Origin: Raoultibacter phocaeensis
GTDB taxonomy: Bacteria > Actinomycetota > Coriobacteriia > Coriobacteriales > Eggerthellaceae
Length of the DNA: 64,000 bases
Direction: 5' to 3'
NCBI RefSeq assembly: GCF_901411515.1
Contig: NZ_CABDUX010000001.1
Location: 1,116,001-1,180,000, forward strand
Shown: in pieces, positions 1 to 9,181 of the stretch
Numbering within the stretch: position 1 is the first letter of the stretch
Layout: every line of letters starts with the position of its first letter
Notes under the pieces: generated by a model
Told to the model about the DNA's origin: nothing
What the model saw: only the letters and a program-made list of their open reading frames with translations
Database searches by the model: none
Position numbers and translations under genes: made by a program

Positions 1-605
1 GCGGCAACGATGCAGGTCGCGCTGTCTAGCCGATCGACTTATTTGTTTCGGGCAGCCAGATGGGCGCGCCCCGCGCAAAATACGAAATCGCACAGTAGGT
101 TTGCTGATTCAGGGGCCGCATCGGAAACGGTGCGGCCTCTGTTGCGCTGCCGTTGCATCTCTCCTGCGCTCGCGCCGTTGTGCCCGTGAGCAATGTTTCA
201 CGTGAAACATAATCATTGTGCAATGCGCAGGCATGCACGCTAACAACCCAACCAACCGCGTCGTGCAAGTGCAACGGCGGGAGTTGTCATATCGGTAACG
301 CGAAGGTAACGGCAGCGCTACCGAGACGATGCCTTTTCGCCCCTGCTCAGAATCTTCTTTGCGCATATCTTATGATGTTACAGAAACCGTTTTACGGGAT
401 GACAAAAGCCGTTATGCGAAAAATGGTATAAAAAAAGTAGCAATTACGGACACAAGAGACGGTTTCGGTGCTAGAATAGCGTCAAAGTTTCCAAGGGGAA
501 ACGCCGCTGCGATTCGTCGCTCGTGCGTTGGGAGCATATCGAGTGCCCACCGCCCGAACTGCGAATCATGCGGGAACAATGCTCGAGGTAAAAAGGGGGT
601 GTGCG
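1..605. other. Intergenic region upstream of cydA
   Basis: No convincing gene is seen. A frame ending in a TAG at 27-29 could be the last residues of a gene entering from the left, but only nine codons are visible. A hairpin (GGCCGCA at 114-120 pairing with TGCGGCC at 131-137) may end that upstream transcript, although no T tract follows. A perfect parS site lies at 194-209. The 300-480 stretch is comparatively AT-rich and probably carries the cydA promoter, but I could not pick a single confident -35/-10 pair. Confidence 0.5.
194..209. other. parS centromere site 1
   Basis: The 16-bp palindrome TGTTTCACGTGAAACA matches the bacterial parS consensus bound by ParB, with no mismatch; one further base on each side (A and T) also fits the symmetry. 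ParB loads here, spreads and recruits SMC to organise and segregate the origin region. It lies in non-coding DNA upstream of cydA. No parA or parB is in the window. Confidence 0.9.
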
Positions 606-2060
606 ATGGAAATCTTTTCTGATCCGGTCATGCTGGCGCGAATTCAGTTTTACCTGACCGCCGGGTATCACTTTTTCTTTGTGCCGCTATCCGTCGGAAT
701 CGCATTGATCCTAGCCATCAACGAAACAAAGTACTTCAGGTCCCGCAACGAGAAAGACGCTGCGTCGGCCAAGTTCTGGGTGAAGATTTTCACCGCGACG
801 TTTGCGGTCGGTGTGGCCACAGGCATCACGATGGAATTCTCCTTCGGAACCAACTGGGCCGATTACGCGCGGTTCGTCGGAGACATCTTCGGGGCTCCGC
901 TTGCTGCCGAGGCGCTGCTCGCCTTCTTCTTGGAGTCGGTGTTTCTGGGCATCCTGCTCTTCGGTCGCAACAAGGTTTCGCCGAAGTTCTACCTGGTGTC
1001 ATCGTGGCTTGTGTTCATCGGCTCGGCGCTTTCGGCGCTGTGGATCCTGATCGCGAACTCGTGGATGCAGACGCCTGCGGGAGCCGAGCTCAACGCCGAC
1101 GGCACGCGGGCGGTCATAACCGACTTCTTCGCCGCAGCGTTCAATCCCTCGACGCTTCCGCGCTACACCCACACCGTCGATGCGCTCATCATCATGGGTG
1201 CGTTCTTCGCCATTGCGGTTTCGGCGTACTACCTGCGTAAAGGGAAGCACACCGAATTCGCCATGAAGACGATGAAAATCGGTGCCGCCGTAGGCATCGT
1301 ATCGAGCTGCCTGATGCTCGTGTTCGCGCACTCTTCCGCTGTCGTGGTTGCCGAAGAGCAGCCCACCAAGCTTGCCATGATGGAGGGCATGTACGATTCG
1401 GAAGTGCCGCCGCTCTACGCGTTCGGCTGGGTCGATGAGGAAACGGGTGAAGTGCTCGCGCCGTTCTCCATTCCCGGCGGAACGAGTTTCCTCGCCACGG
1501 GCACGTGGGACACCGAGTATATGGGCTTGAACCAGCTGGCGGAAACTGCGAAGTACGCCGATCTCGATGTTGATTCGTTGCCGGTGAACGCCGTGTTCCA
1601 AAGCTACCACATCATGGTTGCCATGTACGGTCTCATCATGATCTGCGTGATTCTCGCCCTTGTGTTCTCGTTCAGGAAGGGCAAGATCAAGAACATGCGG
1701 TGGTTGCAAACACTGCTGCTCATCTCGCCGGTCTTCCCGTTCATCGCTATCCAAACCGGGTGGCTCACCACCGAGCTGGGCCGTCAGCCATGGGTTGTCT
1801 ATCCTTCGACCACCGGGCCCGAGGGTGTGAGCCTGCTCATTCCCGACGGCGTGTCGCAGTCGGTGTCGAACGTCGAGATCATCATCACCCTTCTGCTGTT
1901 CGTGCTCGTCTACGCGTTCATCGCGGTAGCGTGGGTGCGCGTCGTGTCGCATTTCGTGAAGCAGGGCCCCGTGCTCGCTCCCGTCGATGCGGGCAACGCG
2001 GCGGCAACCGAAGCGCCGGAAAACGATGGCAAAGGCTCGACGTCGAAAGGTGGTGAGTAG
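606..2060 (+). CDS. cydA: Cytochrome bd quinol oxidase subunit I
   Basis: This is the 484-residue large subunit of cytochrome bd, a membrane terminal oxidase that oxidises quinol and reduces oxygen to water. The N-terminal helix carries a His at residue 22, a candidate haem ligand, and the quinol-oxidase motif GRQPW is at about residues 392-396, followed by VVYPSTTGPEGVS. Hydrophobic helices run through the whole length, and the protein is a little shorter than the E. coli type, suggesting a short Q-loop. The ATG at 606 follows an A-rich AAAAAGGGGG ribosome site; upstream in-frame codons do not look coding. cydB starts two bases after the stop, so the two are co-transcribed. In an otherwise anaerobic gene set its likely role is oxygen scavenging or microaerobic respiration. 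Confidence 0.96.
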   Translation: MEIFSDPVMLARIQFYLTAGYHFFFVPLSVGIALILAINETKYFRSRNEKDAASAKFWVKIFTATFAVGVATGITMEFSFGTNWADYARFVGDIFGAPLAAEALLAFFLESVFLGILLFGRNKVSPKFYLVSSWLVFIGSALSALWILIANSWMQTPAGAELNADGTRAVITDFFAAAFNPSTLPRYTHTVDALIIMGAFFAIAVSAYYLRKGKHTEFAMKTMKIGAAVGIVSSCLMLVFAHSSAVVVAEEQPTKLAMMEGMYDSEVPPLYAFGWVDEETGEVLAPFSIPGGTSFLATGTWDTEYMGLNQLAETAKYADLDVDSLPVNAVFQSYHIMVAMYGLIMICVILALVFSFRKGKIKNMRWLQTLLLISPVFPFIAIQTGWLTTELGRQPWVVYPSTTGPEGVSLLIPDGVSQSVSNVEIIITLLLFVLVYAFIAVAWVRVVSHFVKQGPVLAPVDAGNAAATEAPENDGKGSTSKGGE

Positions 2061-2062
2061 TC

Positions 2063-3097
2063 GTGGAAATGACCTTTTTTCAAGTTCTGTGGTTCATTCT
2101 AATCTTCGTTCTCATCGGCGGCTACTTCGTGCTCGACGGATTCGATCTGGGTGCTGGCACGCTGTACCCCTTCATCGCGAAAAACGATAAGGAGAAGGCC
2201 ATCGTGCGCCGCAGCATCGGGCCGGTGTGGGACGGCAACGAGGTGTGGCTGCTCACGGCGGGCGGTGCGCTGTTCGCGGCGTTCGCCCCCGCATATGCAA
2301 CCACGTTTTCGGGCTTCTACCTAGCCATCATGCTCGTGCTGTTCAGCCTGATCGTGCGTGCGGTGGCTGTGGAGTTCCGTGGCCACGACCCCAAGTGGGG
2401 CGGTACCTGGGACAAGCTCTTCTTCGTCGGATCGGCGCTGCCCGCACTTCTGTTCGGTGTTGCGGTCGGCAACATCTACGCTGGCATCCCCATGGATATG
2501 AACGGCGATTACACGGGCATCCCGCTTCTCGGCCTCATCACGCCGTTCACGCTTCTGACCGGCTTGCTCGGGCTTGCGATGTTCATCGCCCAAGGCGCGA
2601 CATGGCTCACGCTCAAATCACCGAAGCCCTCCGCGCTGCGCGACCGTACGGCGAAGGTGGCGTTTCCCGTGCAGATCGCCGCGCTCGTGCTGTTCGTGAT
2701 CGTGTCCGTCTACGGCCACTTCATCATCCAGCCCGCCATGGCGCCCGAGCTCACCGTGGTGCGCTTCCTGTTTGCGGCGATCGTGCTTGTGGGTATCGTC
2801 GGTTCGATGGTCATGCTGAAGAAAGGTTCCGACTTGTGGGGCTTTTTGTGCCAGTCGGCAGCCGCGTTCTTCCTCGTGGCGCTGTTGGCCGCATCGATGT
2901 TCCCGAACTTCGTCGTGGCGTCGCCCGACAGCGTAGGCCCGTCGATCACGCTTATGAGCGCCGCTGGTTCCGAACTCGCGCTCATGTGGATGACCATCAT
3001 CACGTGCGTCGGCCTGCCGCTCGTGCTCATCTACCACTTCATCATCTACCGCACGTTCCGCGGTCGTGTGAAGGATGAGGATCTGGGGCACTACTAA
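2063..3097 (+). CDS. cydB: Cytochrome bd quinol oxidase subunit II
   Basis: This is the 344-residue second subunit of cytochrome bd, an integral membrane protein with about eight to nine helices. The start WFILIFVLIGGYFVLDGFDL and the later GNEVWLLTAGGALFAAF segment are typical of CydB. GTG at 2063 is preferred because GGTGGTGAG sits seven bases upstream; an in-frame ATG at 2069 would be the alternative. The gene follows cydA by two bases. A strong hairpin terminator follows at 3127-3150. No cydCD exporter genes are adjacent. Confidence 0.95.
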   Translation: MEMTFFQVLWFILIFVLIGGYFVLDGFDLGAGTLYPFIAKNDKEKAIVRRSIGPVWDGNEVWLLTAGGALFAAFAPAYATTFSGFYLAIMLVLFSLIVRAVAVEFRGHDPKWGGTWDKLFFVGSALPALLFGVAVGNIYAGIPMDMNGDYTGIPLLGLITPFTLLTGLLGLAMFIAQGATWLTLKSPKPSALRDRTAKVAFPVQIAALVLFVIVSVYGHFIIQPAMAPELTVVRFLFAAIVLVGIVGSMVMLKKGSDLWGFLCQSAAAFFLVALLAASMFPNFVVASPDSVGPSITLMSAAGSELALMWMTIITCVGLPLVLIYHFIIYRTFRGRVKDEDLGHY

Positions 3098-3126
3098 GCG
3101 AAATCCGCGCCCGACTTCGTACAGGC

Positions 3127-3155
3127 AGGAGCCGCCCTCGGGCGGCTCCTTTGCG
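3127..3155 (+). terminator. Terminator after cydAB
   Basis: AGGAGCCGCCC (3127-3137) pairs perfectly with GGGCGGCTCCT (3140-3150) across a two-base gap and is followed by TT, giving a GC-rich Rho-independent type hairpin about 30 bases after the cydB stop. Confidence 0.8.
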
Positions 3156-3190
3156 CATGGGGGATTGCCGCCGCGCAGCACGCATGGTAC

Positions 3191-3209
3191 ATTCCCAAAA
3201 GTGGGGAAT
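3191..3209. promoter_or_regulatory. Candidate LysR-type operator
   Basis: ATTCCC (3191-3196) and GGGAAT (3204-3209) form an inverted repeat about 30 bases before the LysR start, in the usual place for an autoregulatory T-N11-A box. The 9-mer TATTCCCCA (read on the minus strand at 3202-3210) recurs at 4344-4352 upstream of the flavoprotein gene that the LysR protein probably controls. Binding is inferred. Confidence 0.4.
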
Positions 3210-3240
3210 ACGTGGGAGGGCGAAGCAAGGGTGGTGCGCA

Positions 3241-4251
3241 ATGCAGATCGAATCCCTTTCGTTGTTTTTAACGGTCATCGAAACTCGATCGATCACCAAG
3301 GCTGCTCAAAAGATGTACATCACGCCTCAGGGAGCGAGCTCTGCAATCAAGGCCCTCGAGAAGCAGCTTGGCATGAAGCTGTTCGAGCGAACAGGCGCTT
3401 GTATCGAGCTGACGCAACAGGGCGCTGAAGTTGCGCATGAAGCGCAGAAAGTCGTAGCTGCTTACCAGAAAATGCAATCGGTTGTAGCCATGCAGAACAA
3501 CAGGGTTGCAAGCCGGGACATACTCAAGGTGGTGGCTACGCCGTTTGTTAGGCAAACGCTCACGGCGGTCATTCAGGATTACGCGGCATATTCCAACGAC
3601 AACGCCGTAGTGCAGGTTATTGAGAAAAACGCTTTCGAAATCGCACGCGGCTTCGAAACCCTCGATAACGATACGCTCTATCTTCTCGATCTTCCCCTTG
3701 ACCTCGAAATAGCATCTGAAGAATTGTCGCCGAGCTTTTGCAGGCTGGCGCTTCAGGAGTATGCGATATTCCATCCCTTTGTGCTTTCTAACTTCGTTAT
3801 CAAGTGTTCCGAATTCAGCCCTTACGCCGCGAAAGATACTATTAAGTGGACCGACCTTACTGCGGATCAAATCGCTTGCCACGACGACCCGTTTCTCATC
3901 AAGGTGATCGGCCGGTATGTCCCCACCTGTCGCAGGGGGAACGTTGGAATGAAAGTTTCAAACACCGAGCTGATCGGCACTGCCATTAACCAATCGGGCA
4001 TGATCGGCATATCTGCGTCTTTGCCGGTTGCGTTTGGGGAGCGGAACTGGAAAAAGACGTATAACGGCGTCGCCATCGAGCCGAAGCCTAAGGCTTCGTT
4101 CGTGACGGGTGCGCTCGGTTCGCCTGAGAACAAGCACGCCAAGAGCTTCTGCTTGTTCATGCAAAACCTGCTTGCGCACCTTATACCCTCGTATATGAAG
4201 AAGAACGATCCAAGCGAGTTCTACAAGAAAAACCGCCGCCGTTTCTCATAA
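3241..4251 (+). CDS. LysR-family transcriptional regulator
   Basis: This 336-residue DNA-binding regulator has an N-terminal winged helix-turn-helix (about residues 1-60; LFLTVIETRSITKAAQKMYI then GASSAIKALEKQLGMKLFER) followed by a divergent effector-binding region. LysR proteins usually sense a small ligand and activate a neighbouring gene. ATG 3241 is chosen because it begins exactly at the conserved MQIESLSLFL start with AAGGGTGG seven bases upstream. It is followed in the same direction, after a 217-bp gap, by a Tat-exported flavoprotein, its probable target. The effector half is too divergent to suggest a ligand. Confidence 0.9.
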   Translation: MQIESLSLFLTVIETRSITKAAQKMYITPQGASSAIKALEKQLGMKLFERTGACIELTQQGAEVAHEAQKVVAAYQKMQSVVAMQNNRVASRDILKVVATPFVRQTLTAVIQDYAAYSNDNAVVQVIEKNAFEIARGFETLDNDTLYLLDLPLDLEIASEELSPSFCRLALQEYAIFHPFVLSNFVIKCSEFSPYAAKDTIKWTDLTADQIACHDDPFLIKVIGRYVPTCRRGNVGMKVSNTELIGTAINQSGMIGISASLPVAFGERNWKKTYNGVAIEPKPKASFVTGALGSPENKHAKSFCLFMQNLLAHLIPSYMKKNDPSEFYKKNRRRFS

Positions 4252-4468
4252 ACAGCGACTTGTCCGTATCTATCCGTATAGAAAAGAACGCCTCATCTAT
4301 CAGCGATTACAACGCATTCTTCTCAATCGATCAACCAACTGCTTATTCCCCATGCGCCATGCGTCATGTACAGTGCGAAGCAAGCAAGGCCTTGCTGAAA
4401 TCGATTGCAGTGAAGCGTGAAGCGCCCGCGGGGGAGCGGATGCCTTACGCGAAAACGAGGAGGAAGCA

Positions 4469-6109
4469 ATGGCTGAACAGGGATCGAACTACAACAACCG
4501 CGACGAAAACCCGATGATGCTCTCAAGACGTCAGATGCTTGTGGGGCTTGGGCTCGGCGCGACGGCGCTTGCGGCCGGTATGGCGGGATGCTCTTCCCCT
4601 AAGGGACAGGATGCGGCACCGTCTCAGGCAGAAGAAGACATCGAGGCTGCTCCGTCCCTCAAGGAGCCGACGCAAACCATCGAGGCCGATATCGTGGTCG
4701 TCGGTAGCGGCATGGGGGGCATGTCGGCGGCGGTCACGGCGGCTGAAGAGGGTGCAAACGTTGTTGTGCTCGAAAAGCAGAGCATTCTCGGAGGCGGAAC
4801 GAACTTTGCCGAAGGAGTGTTCGGCATGGGCTCCGACCTGCAGAAAGAAGCTGGTGTCAACGGCAATCTACTCGATCTCATCAAGCTCGAGCTCGAATTC
4901 CAGCGTTATATCGTCGACTACACGCTATGGGATTTCGTGGTCGCTGGCGCTGAAGAGAACCTCAAGTGGCTCATCGATCATGGCGTGGAGTTCGTCGAGC
5001 TCGGCGACGGCCCGTATGCGGGCATCAGAACGCAACACATGTACGTCGATCACCGCGGGAGCAACATGATAGCCAAGCTTGAAGAAGCAGCTCTTGATCT
5101 TGGCGTCGATATCCACAAGAGCACGCCTGCCACGCATCTGCTCATGGATGGTGAAAAAGTCGTGGGTGTGCAGGCCGAAAGCGGTAAAGACATCATAAAC
5201 GTCAACGCGAAAGCCGTGATCCTCGCAACCGGCAGCGCGGGTGAGAACAACGAGTTGTTCGACCGATACACGACGCGCCATTCGGAGAAATATGCATGGT
5301 GCGGAGCGCCGGGTCTTACGGGCGATGGCATCAAAATGGCGGTCGAGGCCGGCATGGGGGAGCCGTTCAGGCTTATGGCTCCCATCGTGGGCACCACAGT
5401 CGAGCCGCTCGGCGTCGCATCGCATCTGGCTTCCCTCGGCGCGATGAACCCCTACGTGCTCTGGGTGAACCAAGATGGCATCCGCTTCACCGACGAAGGA
5501 TTGACGCGTGCATACACCACATCGGCGAACGCAGTCGAGTCGCAATACAAAACGTACTCCATTGTCGATCAAGCGTTGTTCGACCGACTGGTTTCCGATG
5601 GCGATCCGAACGTTGGATGGGGATACTACGTGTTGAAGGGAACACCGCTTACGGATGCGCCGCAAGAGCTTGAGCAGGAGCTTTCGCGAGGTAGCGAAAA
5701 CGTTTTTAAAGCCGAGTCGATCGCAGATCTAGCCGCTGCGCTCGGAATGGACGCCGCGACGCTTGAGAAGACGGTTCAGGAGTACAACGCAATCGTGGAC
5801 GCCGGCGAAGATGTGCTCCACAGCAAGAAGCCCGTCTACCTTACCGATAAAATCGAAACGAGCCCGTTCTATGCGTTCAGGGTCAAAGGTTCTAAAGTGA
5901 ACATGTTTGGGGGTATTCACATCAACGAGAACGTCGAAGTGGTTCGCGAGGACCAGACGGTGATTCCCGGCCTGTACGCCGCAGGCGTCGAATGCGGCGG
6001 GTTCCAGGGCGAAACCTACGGCATCACCGTACCGTCGTCATGCCAGGGCATCTCGCTCTCGACCGGCCGTCGCAGCGCCAAGAACGCGGTGAAGTACGCG
6101 AAAGGATAG
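4469..6109 (+). CDS. Tat-exported FAD-dependent reductase, fumarate-reductase-like lipoprotein
   Basis: This 546-residue flavoprotein begins with a twin-arginine signal (SRRQMLV at residues 19-25) ending in an AGMAGC lipobox with Cys41, so it should be exported folded and anchored on the outside of the membrane. An FAD_binding_2 Rossmann motif, VVVGSGMGGMSAA, follows at about residues 75-87, and the C-terminal end has a second FAD-contact segment with PGLYAAGVECGG. The family includes fumarate, urocanate and other enoate reductases that serve as respiratory electron sinks; the true acceptor cannot be read here. It has no haem c motif or FMN-binding domain, so the electron donor must be another protein. 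ATG 4469 has a strong GAGGAGGAAG site. It is probably regulated by the upstream LysR protein. Confidence 0.9.
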   Translation: MAEQGSNYNNRDENPMMLSRRQMLVGLGLGATALAAGMAGCSSPKGQDAAPSQAEEDIEAAPSLKEPTQTIEADIVVVGSGMGGMSAAVTAAEEGANVVVLEKQSILGGGTNFAEGVFGMGSDLQKEAGVNGNLLDLIKLELEFQRYIVDYTLWDFVVAGAEENLKWLIDHGVEFVELGDGPYAGIRTQHMYVDHRGSNMIAKLEEAALDLGVDIHKSTPATHLLMDGEKVVGVQAESGKDIINVNAKAVILATGSAGENNELFDRYTTRHSEKYAWCGAPGLTGDGIKMAVEAGMGEPFRLMAPIVGTTVEPLGVASHLASLGAMNPYVLWVNQDGIRFTDEGLTRAYTTSANAVESQYKTYSIVDQALFDRLVSDGDPNVGWGYYVLKGTPLTDAPQELEQELSRGSENVFKAESIADLAAALGMDAATLEKTVQEYNAIVDAGEDVLHSKKPVYLTDKIETSPFYAFRVKGSKVNMFGGIHINENVEVVREDQTVIPGLYAAGVECGGFQGETYGITVPSSCQGISLSTGRRSAKNAVKYAKG

Positions 6110-6151
6110 AGCTTGTTGAAGCGCGGCAGCTAAACGCTCCAGTTCGAAAAG

Positions 6152-6182
6152 AAGGCTGGCTTTGGTTGACGAAGCCGGCCTT
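6152..6182. terminator. Terminator between convergent genes
   Basis: AAGGCTGGCTT (6152-6162) pairs with AAGCCGGCCTT (6172-6182), with one G-T pair, between the convergent flavoprotein and histidine-kinase genes. It may serve both strands. Confidence 0.6.
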
Positions 6183-6231
6183 CGCCCTTGCCCACGTGCG
6201 ATACAGCTCGCAAACGCCTCGCAAAACCAAG

Positions 6232-7524
6232 CTAGCCTTGCTTTGGGAACGTCACGGTAAAGCAGCTTCCCTTCCCCTCGCTGCTTGTCACCGAAAGCTC
6301 CGCGTTGTGCCGTTCGGCGATCCACTGAGCGATCGAGAGGCCGAGACCGGTTCCTTCGGGGTTGACGAAACGTGCTTCACCGTTGCGGTAGAACCGCTGA
6401 AACACCGCATCCAGCTCGGCTGCTGAGATGCCGATGCCGGTATCCTCAACGGCAACACGAGGGTACCCGCGTTCGACCGAGCACGTTAGGCGAACGTTTC
6501 CTCCCGGCCCGGTGTACCGAATCGCATTGTCAAGCAGCACCGAGAATAGTTCGGTCAAACGTTCGCGGTCTCCGACAAGCACCACACTAGATTCGATCGA
6601 ACCCGAAACCGCAATGCCCCGAAGCGATCCGATCTGCTCGAACTGGTCAATGAGCCCGTCGAGCAAAGCGCTGAGATCAACCTGCTCGTAGGTGAGTTCG
6701 TCCTGGTCGGCATCGGCCCGCGCCAGCGTAAGCAACGTCGAAAGCATCGATGACATGCGTTGGGAGCTTTCGAGAATGGCTGCAACGTGCCTGCTTTCCT
6801 CTTCGATCGTGTGGTCGGGGTTCACAAGCAGCAGCTCTGCGTTCGCCTGTATGGAAGCAAGGGGGTTGCGCAGCTCGTGCGAGGTATCGGCAGCGAATTG
6901 CCGCTGCTTGCTCCATGCTTCGGTGATGGGCACGATGGTTCTGCGCGCTTGCCAATAGCAGAACACTCCGAATACGGCTATGCTGACAACGAGACTCGCC
7001 GCGCTTGCGATACGCAGCAAGTCGATCATGGCCTTTTCGGAAGTTATGGACAAAAAGGAAACGGTTTCGTCCACGATGAATGACTCGCCTTGCTCCCAAA
7101 ACTGCAGCGGCTCCTCGTGCGTGACGCGGTATATGCGGTATGTACGATCGTCGACCGTTTGGGTCGAATAGCCTTCAGGGAGGTCTCGGGAGAGGATGGC
7201 ATCGGTGTCCGAGGGGATCATATGGTCGGCAGGATGAGGGTTGCTATATCCCTCGCTCTGGTCGTGGAAGAAAATGATGGGAAGCAGCCCCGAGGGAAGC
7301 CGTGCGGAATGCAGCTCGGGCGACAGGTGCGATTGCGAGAAGCCGTCAAGATCGCGAGCGAGTCGCTGGTCAGTCTGGTTCGTCAAGCTCTGCTGCGTAA
7401 ACACGTTCAGGAAGACGAGGCAAAGAGCGAACAGTACGAGCATTGCGCTCAGGTTTGCAATCGTGAGTTTCCTGACGATGTGCTGCGACGATTCCCCCGC
7501 TACGTACCTGCGTTGTCTAGCCAA
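6232..7524 (-). CDS. Sensor histidine kinase of two-component system
   Basis: This membrane histidine kinase has a first transmembrane helix near the N-terminus (LSAMLVLFALCLVFLNVF), an extracytoplasmic sensor segment of about 130 residues, a second helix (AASLVVSIAVFGVFCYW), the dimerisation/phosphoacceptor box SHELRNPLASIQAN and a HATPase domain with VAVEDTGIGIS and GTGLGLSIAQW. TTG 7524 is preferred as start (430 aa): a GGAG lies seven bases upstream and it overlaps the response-regulator stop by eight bases, a usual coupling arrangement. An ATG at 7605 would add 27 residues but has no ribosome site. It phosphorylates the regulator encoded just upstream. Its position next to the molybdoenzyme operon suggests that it senses that enzyme's substrate or redox state (inference). 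Confidence 0.88.
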   Translation of the reverse strand: MARQRRYVAGESSQHIVRKLTIANLSAMLVLFALCLVFLNVFTQQSLTNQTDQRLARDLDGFSQSHLSPELHSARLPSGLLPIIFFHDQSEGYSNPHPADHMIPSDTDAILSRDLPEGYSTQTVDDRTYRIYRVTHEEPLQFWEQGESFIVDETVSFLSITSEKAMIDLLRIASAASLVVSIAVFGVFCYWQARRTIVPITEAWSKQRQFAADTSHELRNPLASIQANAELLLVNPDHTIEEESRHVAAILESSQRMSSMLSTLLTLARADADQDELTYEQVDLSALLDGLIDQFEQIGSLRGIAVSGSIESSVVLVGDRERLTELFSVLLDNAIRYTGPGGNVRLTCSVERGYPRVAVEDTGIGISAAELDAVFQRFYRNGEARFVNPEGTGLGLSIAQWIAERHNAELSVTSSEGKGSCFTVTFPKQG

Positions 7525-8230
7525 CGTTTTCTCCGCTTTCCCTCGGCTCGATTTCGAGTGCGGTTTTGAACTGGTAGCCGACTCCTCGGATCGTTTTAAT
7601 CGCATCGATGCACGATGCGGCTGCGAGCTTTTTTCTCAGATTGTGGATATGCACATCGAGAATGCCGAACCCGATGTCGGAATCGTATCCCCACAGGCGA
7701 TCGGAAATCTGGCCCCTCGTTACGATGGATCCCTTGTTGATGATGAGAAATTCCAGCAATTCGAACTCCATCACCGTTAGCGAAAGGTCGTTTTCCCTGT
7801 AGCGCGCCTCGTGACGTAGCAAATCGAGCTCGAAAGCACCGTATACAAGCTGTTTGCGACTCGATTCTCCGGCGCTACGCCTCAAGAGCGCATGAACGCG
7901 CGCGATCAATTCGGCGAGGGCAAACGGTTTAACAAGGTAGTCGTCGCCCCCGATGCTCAACCCCCGAACCCGATCTGAAATAGTGTCGCGCGCGGTTACG
8001 AACAGCACCGGAGTGTCAAAGCCTTCCGCTCGAAGGCTCTCGACGATTTCGAGTCCCGACATGCCGGGCATGGTGATATCGAGGACGAGCAGGTCGTATA
8101 TGCCTTGTGACGCGTAAAAGAAGCTGTCCGCTCCGTCGGGTAGCGCATCGACTTCGTACCCTTCTTGCACAAGGGCGTCCGCTATCGCCCGACCGAGCAG
8201 CACATCGTCTTCGGCGATCAGCAATCTCAT
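7517..8230 (-). CDS. OmpR/PhoB-family response regulator
   Basis: This 237-residue protein has a receiver domain with the acidic pocket EDD at residues 7-9, phosphoacceptor Asp51 (LVLDITMPGMSG) and the conserved Lys in DDYLVKPF, followed by a winged-helix C-terminal domain (about residues 130-225, ending with a GVGYQF motif). ATG 8230 is preceded by a near-perfect AAAGGAGG. It partners the overlapping kinase gene. The PhoB/OmpR type binds tandem direct repeats; a matching 7-bp repeat with 11-bp period is found upstream of the neighbouring molybdoenzyme operon (14714-14731), so that operon is the best candidate target. Confidence 0.93.
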   Translation of the reverse strand: MRLLIAEDDVLLGRAIADALVQEGYEVDALPDGADSFFYASQGIYDLLVLDITMPGMSGLEIVESLRAEGFDTPVLFVTARDTISDRVRGLSIGGDDYLVKPFALAELIARVHALLRRSAGESSRKQLVYGAFELDLLRHEARYRENDLSLTVMEFELLEFLIINKGSIVTRGQISDRLWGYDSDIGFGILDVHIHNLRKKLAAASCIDAIKTIRGVGYQFKTALEIEPRESGENVG

Positions 8231-8272
8231 GCACGCCTCCTTTGCCGAACCGTGTAGAACCGTTGTACCATC

Positions 8273-8303
8273 GCCCCGCACCGTTCGTCAAACGATGCGG
8301 GGC
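8273..8303. terminator. Hairpin between chaperone and response-regulator genes
   Basis: GCCCCGCA (8273-8280) pairs with TGCGGGGC (8296-8303), with additional pairing inside. It lies in the 165-bp gap between the TorD-like gene and the two-component genes. There is no clear T tract on the minus strand, so termination may be partial. Confidence 0.4.
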
Positions 8304-8395
8304 TTATTCAAGTTAGCTGCTCTTCGTGTGCTTGGTTGCTCGGCAGGTCCCTGCGCTTGCGGGTATTTCGACGTCTGCGCAACTCCGGCAGTCCC

Positions 8396-9109
8396 TCAAC
8401 CGACGCATGCGCTTGGTGCGCCTATCGCATTGCTCGGATCGGCAGCGAATCCGAACGCGGCGGTAGCTTCTTCATCGAAGGTCAAAAACTCGCGAGTTAT
8501 CTCGGCGAACGCCCGATAAAAATCAGTCTGGGCAAGTCGTTCCACATCACTGCAGCAAAGCAGCATCCATCTCAGCGGATGCGCGTAGAGAAACGAAGCC
8601 CTCTGTTCCTCAATCAGCCACGCGCCTTCGCTATCTCCTTGGGCAAGACGATGCAAAACCTGTTTCGAGCGGTAAGCGAGGAACGCGAGTTCGGTGGCAA
8701 GGTGATCGTCGTCGACAACGCTTGGGAGGGTGCTCGTCAGATGCTCGGCGCGAAGGATGCTCACCATGGTATCGAGAGCTTCCTGCCGCATGAGTCCTTC
8801 GTTGCTCGTATATACCGATTCGTACGGGTAGGCGCCTTCGCGGCGAGGGCCGAATCCGAGAAGCGTCGCCGTATAATCGACGGCAAGCTCGGAAAGGGGT
8901 GCCTCTGAATGAGCCTGCGTGTATCGCGCGAGCCTCCCGTATCCGTCCACGGCAAGCACCCCCGCTCCGTGAAGTTCCGATGCGAGATGCACAAGGCTTT
9001 CCCATAAAGCTTCGTCGGCTTCATGACCCCATACGCGGGCAAGCAGGGAATACGTGTTATAGCGAGCGCTGGAAAGCTGCTTTAGTTCGATATCGGTGCA
9101 GTACTGCAT
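8396..9109 (-). CDS. TorD/DmsD-family molybdoenzyme chaperone
   Basis: This 237-residue, mostly helical cytoplasmic protein has features of the TorD/DmsD (NarJ-like) family: a LLARVWG segment near the N-terminus, and central LAVDYTATLLGFGPRREGAYPYESVYTS, the conserved part that frames the peptide-binding site. Such proteins bind the Tat signal and assist cofactor insertion of their partner. The partner here is the Tat-signal molybdoenzyme encoded four genes upstream in the same operon. ATG 9109 has AAAGGGAT upstream. A small GC-rich hairpin lies in the 72-bp gap before it. Confidence 0.88.
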   Translation of the reverse strand: MQYCTDIELKQLSSARYNTYSLLARVWGHEADEALWESLVHLASELHGAGVLAVDGYGRLARYTQAHSEAPLSELAVDYTATLLGFGPRREGAYPYESVYTSNEGLMRQEALDTMVSILRAEHLTSTLPSVVDDDHLATELAFLAYRSKQVLHRLAQGDSEGAWLIEEQRASFLYAHPLRWMLLCCSDVERLAQTDFYRAFAEITREFLTFDEEATAAFGFAADPSNAIGAPSACVG

Positions 9110-9181
9110 GGCTATCCCTTTCCGTGCGATCCGGTGCGCCCCATGCGCACGGATACTGTCCACCGCGCCTCGCGCGCTCGG

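Noticed and set aside
999-1952. Long minus-strand frame opposite cydA
   Set aside because: Composition is typical of antisense frames in GC-rich DNA (His/Arg/Asp/Glu-rich), with no family resemblance; the plus strand is clearly cydA.
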